DNA of 64,000 bases, taken from Paraburkholderia aromaticivorans (GTDB lineage Bacteria; Pseudomonadota; Gammaproteobacteria; Burkholderiales; Burkholderiaceae). The stretch covers positions 682,001 through 746,000 of the forward strand of contig NZ_CP022990.1 of the NCBI RefSeq assembly GCF_002278075.1, written 5' to 3'. A program made the position numbers and the translations under genes. The notes under the pieces are model-generated. The model did no database searches and was not told where the DNA came from. It saw only the letters and a program-made list of their open reading frames with translations. Shown here piece after piece: positions 56,941 to 64,000 of the stretch; positions within the stretch are counted from its first letter, which is position 1, and every line of letters starts with the position of its first letter.

Positions 56941-57876
56941 ATGAATCAGCTTCAGGCAATGCGCGTATTTATCAACATCGCAGACACCATGTCATTCGGG
57001 CAGGCCGCGGCCAATCTCGGCATTTCGAATGCCATGGCCACGCGTTATCTTGAGCAACTCGAAGCTCATCTCAATACAAGGCTTGTCAATCGCAATACGC
57101 GCAGCCTCTCCCTGACCGAAGAGGGTGAGATCTACTCGAAGGGCTGCCGCAACGTCCTCGACGAAATCGAGGAGATCGAAACGGTGGCGATACGCGGCAC
57201 GGTCGAGCCGTCCGGCACGTTGAAAATCGCGGCCGGCGCGTCGTTCTCACTGTCCAGCCTGACACCTCTGCTCCAGGAATATCTGCGGCAGTATCCGAAC
57301 GTCAGACTCTCGGTCACGCTCCTGCATCAGCACGTCGATTTTGTGAAGGAGGGCTTCGACGTCGGCATCGTGCTGCCCAAGCAGATCAGCGGCACGACGT
57401 TGATCAAACGCTCGCTGCTGAGTGTGCGTCCCATTGCCGTCGCGTCCCCCAGCTATCTCGCCGTCAAAGGGGTCCCGTCGCGGCCGGCGGATTTGAGCCT
57501 GCACACTTTTCTCGCCCTCACCGCCGCCTCGCATGACGGCGACTGGATCTTCGTTTCACCGGATCGGCGCGAGAAACGCGTGACGCTCGACGCCACGCTG
57601 GTGGTGAACAATGCGTTGATGTTGCGGCAAGCCGCGCTCGCGGGCATGGGTGTCGCGGTACTGCCTGAAAACCATGTGCTGACCGATTTGCGCAATGGCA
57701 TGCTCATGCAGGTTCTGACGGACTTCCGTATCACGAATGCCGACAAGGAACTGGCGCTGGTGTACGCGGATCGCCGCCATATTTCCGCGAAAACGCGCTC
57801 ATTCGTCGACTTTTCAGTCGAGTGGTTTCGCATCAATGCGGACCGCTTGACCTCCGTCGCGCCCGTCAGTAAGTAG
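56941..57876 (+). CDS. LysR-family transcriptional regulator
   Basis: A 311-residue LysR protein. Winged helix: MNQLQAMRVFINIADTMSFG then ANLGISNAMATRYLEQLEAHLNTRLVNRNTRSLSL. Effector domain from about residue 90 (LKIAAGASFSLSSLTPLLQE). Divergent from a porin gene with a long regulatory gap, so it may control that gene, itself, or the flavoprotein operon that starts about 210 bp downstream. No ligand can be named. Confidence 0.93.
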   Translation: MNQLQAMRVFINIADTMSFGQAAANLGISNAMATRYLEQLEAHLNTRLVNRNTRSLSLTEEGEIYSKGCRNVLDEIEEIETVAIRGTVEPSGTLKIAAGASFSLSSLTPLLQEYLRQYPNVRLSVTLLHQHVDFVKEGFDVGIVLPKQISGTTLIKRSLLSVRPIAVASPSYLAVKGVPSRPADLSLHTFLALTAASHDGDWIFVSPDRREKRVTLDATLVVNNALMLRQAALAGMGVAVLPENHVLTDLRNGMLMQVLTDFRITNADKELALVYADRRHISAKTRSFVDFSVEWFRINADRLTSVAPVSK

Positions 57877-58089
57877 TTGGCGCGGCCAGAGGCGCCGCCC
57901 TTCGGCCGGCCCTCGTCAATCGGCGTCCCAGCGAGCTGGCCAGCGCGGCCCTGCCCTGCGCTTGCGTACCCAAAATGAGGACAGCGCGGCGCGCGCCCTC
58001 CTTCATACTGCGTTATCGATTCGCACCGCCCGCGAAGAGCCAGATAGCCCCGGCGGGCAATCCCGGTAGCGAAGATTCAGGAGACGCGC

Positions 58090-59835
58090 ATGAACCGCCC
58101 CTTCAAACCCTATCCATTCTCGCCGCGTCGCCACGAAGGCGTAGTGCCACCGCTGGTCGACGGGTGCGACCCGCTCAGGCGGCCGGTGGCGATCGTCGGC
58201 GGCGGCCCGGTCGGCATGACGCTGGCGCTCGCGCTGGCTCGCCAGGGCGTGCGCTCGGTGCTGATCGAAGCCGACGACAGCGTCTGCACCGGCAGCCGCG
58301 CGATCTGCATTTCGCGGCGCAGCCTCGAGATTTTCAAACGCCTCGGCGTGGTGCAAGGCTTCCTGCAAAAAGGCTTGCCGTGGGCGGGCGGCCGCAGCTT
58401 CTATCGCGATGCCGAAGTGTTCCGCTTCGCCATGCATCACGACGACGAACAATCGCTGCCGCCGATGATCAACATCGCGCAATACCAGATCGAACAGTTG
58501 CTGCTCGACGAGGTGGAACGGCATGCCGACCTGATCGAGGTGCGCTGGCAGACTCGCGTGACCGGCCTCGAACAGGGCCCGGCGCAAGACAGTCGCGGCG
58601 AGCCAGTCCGCGCGGCCGGCGCGACGCTCGCGCTGCGCACCGGTAACACCGCGTGGCGCATGCACGCCGACTGGGTCGTCGCCTGCGACGGCGGTCGCAG
58701 CACGATTCGCGAGGCGCTCGGTCTCAAGCTCACCGGCACCACGTACGAAGGCCGCTACGTGATCGTGGATATCGACCTGAACAGCACGCGCGCCACCGAG
58801 CGTCTCGCCTATTTCGATCCGCCCTCCAATCCCGGCTCGACGGTGCTGGTGCACAAACAGCCTGATAACGTCTGGCGTATCGACTACCAGCTTCGCGACG
58901 ACGAAGACCCGGAAGCCGCCGTCAAGCCGGAGAACGTCTTGCCGCGTGTGCAGAGCGTACTCGACTCGATGGGCGAGACGGGCGAATGGTCGCCGATCTG
59001 GATCACCGTCTACAAGGCCAACGCGTTGACGCTCGAACGCTACCGGCATGGCCGGGTGCTGTTCGCGGGCGACGCCGCGCATCTCGTGCCGATCTTCGGC
59101 GTGCGCGGCGCCAATTCCGGTATCGACGACGCGGACAACCTCGGCTGGAAACTGGCTTGCGTGGTGAACGGGGTGGCTTCGCCGCATCTGCTCGACAGCT
59201 ACAGCGACGAGCGCGTGTTCGCGGCGCGTGAGAACCTGAGCTACGGCATGAAGAGCACGGAATTCATGGCACCGCCTTCGTTCGCCTTCACGCTGATGCG
59301 CGAGGCCGTGCTCGGTCTCGCCGGGCGGCACGCCGCCGTGCGTGCGCTGATCAATCCACGGCAGACGCATGCAATCGCCTACACGCGCTCGCCGCTGAAC
59401 GAGGCCGCCGCCGACCCGGCCGGTTCGTTCAGCCGGGGCCCGGCGCCCGGCGCCGTGTTGCCGGAGTGCCGGCTCAAACGCATGGACAACGGCTCGAGCG
59501 TCGATATCCATCTCACGGATCTGCTCGAACCGTGCTTCACGGCGCTGCGCTTCGGCGCGCACGCCGACCCCGCGCAAGAGCATGCATGGCAGGAACTGCA
59601 AGCCACGCTGACCCGACAAGGCATTCCGTTCAAAGCCATCACGCTCGCTGCGGACAAGACTTCACAGGCCGCCCGCCCGACGGTGCTCGATCACGCCGGC
59701 CGTCTGCACGACATGTTCGACGCCACGCCCGGCACGGTCTATCTGATCCGGCCAGATGGCCACGTACTCGCCCGCTGGCGCGACGGCAGCGCAGCGGACA
59801 CGCAGCGCGCCATCAGCGCCGCGCTGACGATCTGA
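58090..59835 (+). CDS. FAD-dependent aromatic monooxygenase
   Basis: A 581-residue class A flavoprotein hydroxylase. The FAD-binding motif is VAIVGGGPVGMTLALALAR near residue 37; DG motif is in WVVACDGGRSTIREALG; the third motif GRVLFAGDAAHLVPIFGVRGAN near residue 325 binds FAD ribityl. Layout resembles MhpA-type 3-(3-hydroxyphenyl)propionate hydroxylase, with a C-terminal thioredoxin-like tail (GTVYLIRPDGHVLARW). It probably hydroxylates a phenolic ring; the exact substrate is unknown. The next gene, 19 bp downstream, encodes DUF2783. Confidence 0.9.
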   Translation: MNRPFKPYPFSPRRHEGVVPPLVDGCDPLRRPVAIVGGGPVGMTLALALARQGVRSVLIEADDSVCTGSRAICISRRSLEIFKRLGVVQGFLQKGLPWAGGRSFYRDAEVFRFAMHHDDEQSLPPMINIAQYQIEQLLLDEVERHADLIEVRWQTRVTGLEQGPAQDSRGEPVRAAGATLALRTGNTAWRMHADWVVACDGGRSTIREALGLKLTGTTYEGRYVIVDIDLNSTRATERLAYFDPPSNPGSTVLVHKQPDNVWRIDYQLRDDEDPEAAVKPENVLPRVQSVLDSMGETGEWSPIWITVYKANALTLERYRHGRVLFAGDAAHLVPIFGVRGANSGIDDADNLGWKLACVVNGVASPHLLDSYSDERVFAARENLSYGMKSTEFMAPPSFAFTLMREAVLGLAGRHAAVRALINPRQTHAIAYTRSPLNEAAADPAGSFSRGPAPGAVLPECRLKRMDNGSSVDIHLTDLLEPCFTALRFGAHADPAQEHAWQELQATLTRQGIPFKAITLAADKTSQAARPTVLDHAGRLHDMFDATPGTVYLIRPDGHVLARWRDGSAADTQRAISAALTI

Positions 59836-59853
59836 CTCACGGAGACTCACTTC

Positions 59854-60045
59854 ATGACCGATAGCGATCTCGACCTGGTCTACACCACGCTGTGCAAGAC
59901 CCTCACGAACGAAGGCGAACCACAGGCGCCGTTATATCTGGCCCGCCTCGCCATGCTGTGCCTGACCGAACTCGACGACCCGCAGCGGGCGTTGTCGTTG
60001 ATCGAAGCGGCACGCCTGCCGGCCGCGACCGCGGTGACTGCATAA
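59854..60045 (+). CDS. DUF2783 small protein
   Basis: A 63-residue protein, DLDLVYTTLCKTLTNEGEPQAPLYLARL then LTELDDPQRALSLIEAA (shown here in pieces), matching DUF2783, a family found next to flavin monooxygenase genes in Burkholderiales. Its gene follows the monooxygenase with 18 bp between, so the two are cotranscribed. A terminator follows 12 bp after the stop. Function unknown; likely accessory to the hydroxylase. Confidence 0.85.
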   Translation: MTDSDLDLVYTTLCKTLTNEGEPQAPLYLARLAMLCLTELDDPQRALSLIEAARLPAATAVTA

Positions 60046-60050
60046 GGCGA

Positions 60051-60088
60051 AAAAAAGCCGCCGCGCCGGGTATGGCGCGGCGGCTTTT
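60051..60088. terminator. Bidirectional Rho-independent terminator
   Basis: An 11-bp perfect stem, GCCGCCGCGCC (60057-60067) with GGCGCGGCGGC (60074-60084), loop GGGTAT, flanked by A6 on the left and T4 on the right. It ends both the rightward monooxygenase-DUF2783 transcript and the leftward transcript ending at 60103. Confidence 0.92.
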
Positions 60089-60102
60089 CCTGCTGGCGGA
60101 TG

Positions 60103-61086
60103 TCATTGCTTCGGATATAAGCCCAGCGTGCTCGCATGCAGGCGCGCAAGACCGAGCAACGCATCCGTGTACGGGGTGGCAACGCCGGTCAGTTGTCCGA
60201 GCTCACGAACGGCGGCCACCAGCGCGTCGAGTTCGACCGCTTTACCCGCCTGTACGTCCTGCAGCATCGAGGTTTTCATCGCGCCGAGTTTGAGCGTGAC
60301 CTCGTGGCGGTCCGCTGGCTCCTGTTCGATCGGAATCCCGAAACGCGCGCCGATCTCCTTGGCCTCCAGCATGATGCTCGTCACGAAGTTGCGCGCCAGC
60401 TCGTCGCTGAGAATCCGGTCGGTGGTCGCGCCGGTGATGGCGCTGATCGGGTTCATCGTCATGTTGCCCCACAGCTTGTACCAGACGTCGCGCTGAATCT
60501 GCGCCGACATCGACGCATTGAAGCCGGCCGCCGCGAGCGTGGCCGTGAGCGACGCGACGCGCTCGCCCGACGGCCCCGCCGCCTCGCCGATAATCAGCCC
60601 ATTGCCCTGATGATGCCGGATCACGCCCGGGGCCTCGACGAGGCAGCTGGCGTGCACCACGCAACCCACGGTCTGCGTGCCCGGGATCGCGGCGGCGATC
60701 GCACCGTCGGGATCGATCGACTTCAGGCGCTTGCAGGCGAAGTCCCGGCCGAGCCCGTCGCAGAACCACCACGGCACGCCGTTCATCGCGGTCAGCACGA
60801 TGGTCTGCGCGCCGAGCAACGGCGCGATCCGCGCGGCCACCGACGCCATGGCCGGCCCCTTCACGGCGACCACGACGAGATCCTGCACGCCGAGATCCGC
60901 GGGCTCGTCGCTCGCGTTCACCTTCACGCCATGGGTCACGCCACCTTCGATCAGACGCAGGCCGTGCTCCCGCAGCGCGGCGAGCGTTTCGCCGCGCGCC
61001 ACCACGCTCACCGCGTGGCCGGCCTGGGCGAGCTTCACCCCCATCCAGCCGCCGATTGCGCCGGCGCCGTAGATAGCTACTTTCAT
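60103..61086 (-). CDS. 2-dehydropantoate 2-reductase family protein
   Basis: A 327-residue NADPH-dependent ketopantoate-reductase-like enzyme (ApbA/PanE fold). Nucleotide motif MKVAIYGAGAIGGWMGVKLA; middle VLTAMNGVPWWF and C-terminal NMTMNPISAITGATTDRI with the catalytic Lys in VWYKLWGN. Beside an aldolase and aminotransferase rather than pan genes, so the substrate is probably another 2-keto or 2-hydroxy acid. Four bases separate it from the aldolase stop. Confidence 0.88.
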   Translation of the reverse strand: MKVAIYGAGAIGGWMGVKLAQAGHAVSVVARGETLAALREHGLRLIEGGVTHGVKVNASDEPADLGVQDLVVVAVKGPAMASVAARIAPLLGAQTIVLTAMNGVPWWFCDGLGRDFACKRLKSIDPDGAIAAAIPGTQTVGCVVHASCLVEAPGVIRHHQGNGLIIGEAAGPSGERVASLTATLAAAGFNASMSAQIQRDVWYKLWGNMTMNPISAITGATTDRILSDELARNFVTSIMLEAKEIGARFGIPIEQEPADRHEVTLKLGAMKTSMLQDVQAGKAVELDALVAAVRELGQLTGVATPYTDALLGLARLHASTLGLYPKQ

Positions 61087-61090
61087 CGTT

Positions 61091-61882
61091 TCAATCCTTA
61101 TAACTCGCGTCGATGCGGTCCACTCGCCGCACCAGTGCGTCGAACACGTCCTGCCCCGCGCCGTGACGCGGATCGAACTGCAGCGCGTCGCGCGAACAGC
61201 GAATCGCGACCTCTTCCGGCACCGGCCGCGCGCGGCCCATCGCGAAGGTCGCCATCTGGATTTCGCAGGCCCGGTTCAGCGTCCACAGGATCGCGAAAGT
61301 TTGCGGCAAGGTGTGGCCCCACGCAAGCAGGCCATGATTGCGCAGGATCACCGCCTGCCGGTCGCCGATATGTTCGAGCAGGCGCGGGCCTTCTTCCGCG
61401 TGCACCGTGATGCCCTCGAAATCGTGATACGCAATGCGGCCGTGCAATTGTGCGCTGTAAAAGTTGGTCTGCTGCAAACCGTCTTCCAGACAGGCCACGG
61501 CGACGCCCGCCGTGGTGTGCGTGTGCATCACGCAGTGCGCGTCCGGCAAGCCTTCGTGAATCGCCGCATGCACGACGAAACCGGCCGGATTCACCGGATA
61601 CGGCGAGTGATCGAGCACGCGGCCCCGCGCATCGATCTTCACGAGGTTGCTCGCCGTCACTTCGCTATAGTGCAGCCCGAACGGATTGATCAGGAACTGC
61701 CGCTCGCCGCCGTTCACACTGGCGGGAATGCGCAACGTGATGTGGTTGTAGATCATCTCGGTCCAGCCGAGCATGTCGAAAATGCGGTAGCACGCCGCGA
61801 GTTGCACGCGCGCCCGCCATTCGTCCGGATGCATCGCGTGGGTCTTCGGCGCGCCCGGCGCCTGTATGTCGAGAGTGGTCAT
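61091..61882 (-). CDS. Class II aldolase/adducin-family protein
   Basis: A 263-residue zinc-dependent aldolase/epimerase-like protein. Metal ligands appear in CVMHTHTTAGVAVAC (His-x-His) and in ILRNHGLLAWG (His); the catalytic Glu region is near NHITLRIP. Such proteins cleave or epimerise fuculose, ribulose or related substrates, or are decarboxylase-like. The ATG before TTLDIQAPGAP is chosen; an upstream extension has no conserved feature. Operon with the reductase (4 bp apart). Confidence 0.88.
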   Translation of the reverse strand: MTTLDIQAPGAPKTHAMHPDEWRARVQLAACYRIFDMLGWTEMIYNHITLRIPASVNGGERQFLINPFGLHYSEVTASNLVKIDARGRVLDHSPYPVNPAGFVVHAAIHEGLPDAHCVMHTHTTAGVAVACLEDGLQQTNFYSAQLHGRIAYHDFEGITVHAEEGPRLLEHIGDRQAVILRNHGLLAWGHTLPQTFAILWTLNRACEIQMATFAMGRARPVPEEVAIRCSRDALQFDPRHGAGQDVFDALVRRVDRIDASYKD

Positions 61883-61926
61883 CTGCGGCTTCCTTGTTAT
61901 CGTTCTGTTGATCGAAAGAGTCGCGC

Positions 61927-63124
61927 TCAGGCGTCCGACACCACGGCCGCGATCGACGACGCCACGTAATCCGCGTTGCGCGCGTTCAGCCCGGCCACGC
62001 ACATGCGCCCGGAGCGCAGCACGTACACCGCGTATTCATTGCGCAGGCGCTCCACCTGGCTTTCGCTCAGCCCCGTATACGTGAACATGCCGCGTTGCGC
62101 GACGTAGCGCGCGCATCACTTCATCCACACGGCCGGCCAGTCCGGCGTGGATCGTGCCGCGCATGGCGAGAATCCGCTCGCGCATGGCGGCGAGTTCCGC
62201 TTCCCATGAAGCGCGCAACGACGCATCCGCCAGCACGTTGGCGACGAGCCGTGCGCCGTGCGTGGGCGGATTGCTGTAATTCGCGCGCACCGTCGACATC
62301 AATTGCCCGAGCACGCGGCCGGCCTCTTCCGCGCTCTTGCAGACCACGCTCAACGCGCCGACGCGCTCGCCGTACAACGAGAAATTCTTCGAAAACGAAT
62401 TCGCGGCGATCAACGGAATGCCTGCGTCGGCCAGCAGGCGCACGCAGGCGGCGTCTTCCTGCAGACCCGCGCCAAAACCCTGATACGCCATATCGACGAA
62501 GGCGATCAGCTTGCGGCGCTGCAATACCGGCACCAGTTCCGCCCATTGCGCCGGGCTCAGATCGACGCCGGTCGGGTTATGGCAGCAGGCGTGCAGCAGC
62601 ACCACGCTTTGCTCCGGCAAACGGTCGATCGTCTCGATCATGTCGGCAAAACGCAAGCCGCCCGTGTGTTCGTCGTAGTACGGATAGGTGTTGACTGTCA
62701 GCCCCGCGCCCTCGAACACGACGCGATGGTTCTCCCAGCTCGGGTCGCTGATCCAGATCTGCGAGCCCGGAAAATAGCGCTTCAGGAAGTCGGCGCCGAC
62801 CTTGAGCGCGCCCGATCCGCCGATGGTTTGCAACGTCGCGATCCGTCCCGCCTTGCGTGCCTCGCTGTCCGCGCCGAATACGAGTGCCTGCGCCGCATCG
62901 CGATAGAGCGGCAGGCCCGCCATCGGCAGATACGAGCGCGGGCCGATCGAGTCGAGCAGCGCGGTTTCGGCCCGACGCACGGCGTCCATGACCGGCAGCT
63001 TGCCGGCGTCGTCGAAGTAGATGCCGATGCTCAGATTGACCTTGTTCGACCGGGGGTCGAGTTGAAAGTCTTCGTTCAGGCTCAGAATCGGGTCGCCTGG
63101 ATAAGCGGGAATGTGCTCGAACAT
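61927..63124 (-). pseudogene. Aromatic amino acid aminotransferase, frameshifted
   Basis: A class I aminotransferase of the TyrB/PhhC type, about 398 residues if repaired. MFEHIPAYPGDPILSLNEDF starts it; PLP Lys lies in NSFSKNFSLYGERVGAL; HACCHNPTGVDLS binds PLP phosphate. The frame breaks at the (GC)4 run 62107-62114: it then reads nonsense to 62036, while the next frame continues [18 protein letters not shown] and ends at 61927 with [10 protein letters not shown] loss of one GC unit fits. The missing part includes C-terminal substrate-binding sequence, so the product would be inactive unless this is a consensus error. Confidence 0.85.
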
Positions 63125-63363
63125 GGTGAATCCTTGAAGGTGGCCTCGCTGCGGCCTCGGTTTGGCGCTATGGTGTGACGACCGCCCGGCGTGAGCCGGT
63201 TTTCTCGTGGCGGCTTGCTTGGCCGCCCGCTCACGGCACGGCGAGACGGAAGTCTAAGCGGCTTTGGCTGCGTGCGTCGATTGGGACAAGTCTCCGCGAA
63301 CGGCCCGCAGTACACAATCAATCGATTTTTCACGATTCGTAAGTTTTTCTTTAGAATCGCCTG

Positions 63364-64000
63364 ATGCCACTCACACGCGTCACCATCCGTCAGTTCGAAG
63401 CGTTTCTCGCCATCGTCGATTTGCATAGCATCGGCGCGGCGGCGGAGCGGCTCGGCCTGACTTCGTCGGCGGTCAGCCAGTTGCTGGGCGACCTCGAAAC
63501 GGAACTCGGCTTTCGTCTGTTCGACCGCACCACGCGGCGTGTGAATCTGTCGAGCGCGGGCCAGGACTTTCTGTCGTCGGCGGAATCGGTGTTGCGCCAT
63601 GTGCGCGCCGCCGCGCAATCCGCCGACGATATCCGCAACCGCGCCGCCGGCATCGTGCGGATCGGCGCCCCGCTGGTATTGGCGGCGACCGCGCTGCCCG
63701 CGGCCATCGCCGACTATGCGCGCGACAAACCGAAGGTGGTGGTCCGCATTTGCGACACCGTGGTCGAGCAACTGGTGGAGCGCGTGGAAAGCGGCGACGT
63801 GGACCTCGCGATCGGCCCGGACCGGCAGAGCGGCGCACGCGTGCGGTGCGATCCGGCGTTCGCGAGCCCCTGGGTGATGTGGTGCGCGGCGAGCCATCCG
63901 CTGAACGCGCGCCGCCGCGTGCAATGGCCGCACTTGCGCGGCGTGCCGATCATCGCCACCGGCCGCGACCACGAGCGCGCTGTCGGGCAGATGCTGGCGA
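63364..64000 (+). CDS. LysR-family regulator, cut by window end
   Basis: The N-terminal 212 residues of a LysR regulator, continuing beyond the window. Winged helix: RVTIRQFEAFLAIVDLHSIG, RLGLTSSAVSQLLGDLETELG. Effector domain begins VRIGAPLVLAATALPAAIADY. Divergent from the aminotransferase gene with a 239-bp gap, so it is a candidate regulator of the aminotransferase-aldolase-reductase operon. Ligand not deducible. Confidence 0.92.
   Translation, partial: MPLTRVTIRQFEAFLAIVDLHSIGAAAERLGLTSSAVSQLLGDLETELGFRLFDRTTRRVNLSSAGQDFLSSAESVLRHVRAAAQSADDIRNRAAGIVRIGAPLVLAATALPAAIADYARDKPKVVVRICDTVVEQLVERVESGDVDLAIGPDRQSGARVRCDPAFASPWVMWCAASHPLNARRRVQWPHLRGVPIIATGRDHERAVGQMLA

Noticed and set aside
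1-64000. CRISPR arrays, insertion sequences, prophage, tRNA or rRNA genes
   Set aside because: Looked for spaced direct repeats, transposase-like ORFs, integrase, and tRNA-like cloverleaf ends; none found. The repeats present are simple tandem arrays.

Overview
High-GC betaproteobacterial chromosome, most likely Paraburkholderia/Burkholderia. The clues are Burkholderiales-type porins, two DUF4148 proteins, a TIGR03118 lipoprotein, LrgAB next to surE, a MetR/metE divergent pair and an RND efflux operon with its own outer-membrane lipoprotein. Coding density is high. I see no rRNA, tRNA, insertion sequence, phage or CRISPR array.

Layout. 0-7 kb: Tat-exported aldo/keto reductase, GST, ArsR-SRPBCC pair, LysR regulator, HAD hydrolase, TIGR03118 lipoprotein, glycosyltransferase-like protein. 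7.4-13.2 kb: epoxide hydrolase, lrgAB, surE, exported DUF4148 protein, EamA transporter. 13.4-17.8 kb: a broken glycoside hydrolase/PA14 pseudogene, periplasmic trehalase, and an alkB-like gene behind a LexA-type box. 17.9-25 kb: Old Yellow Enzyme, two beta-carbonic anhydrases, DUF4148 protein, porin, DUF1488 protein, MFS exporter. 25.2-28.6 kb: metR/metE.

28.6-37.7 kb is a cobalamin corrin-ring locus of two divergent operons: leftward cobL-cbiD-cobK-cobM, and rightward cobG-cobH-cobI-(cbiG-cobJ fusion) behind a cobalamin riboswitch. It mixes the aerobic marker CobG with CbiD and CbiG and has no cobF. Two of its proteins carry low-complexity inserts encoded by tandem repeats.

37.7-38.9 kb holds the most unusual item: a decayed type VI secretion cassette. 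The front half of an Hcp tube protein runs directly into a DUF2778 (Tlde1-type L,D-transpeptidase) toxin domain. Once one frameshift is corrected, its stop overlaps by ATGA the start of a membrane protein, a plausible immunity partner. The toxin gene has a nonsense codon and a frameshift; the membrane gene has at least one frameshift.

39.2-50.6 kb: SbcCD/YhaNO-like pair, DUF445 protein, AI-2E-family protein, large Gly/Asn-rich exported protein. 49.1-55.1 kb: complete RND tripartite efflux operon, then a second porin and a LysR regulator. 58-64 kb: FAD monooxygenase with DUF2783 partner, ketopantoate-reductase-like enzyme, class II aldolase, a frameshifted aromatic aminotransferase, and a LysR gene cut by the window end. 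Several single-base lesions recur across the window; raw reads are needed to tell true decay from consensus error.
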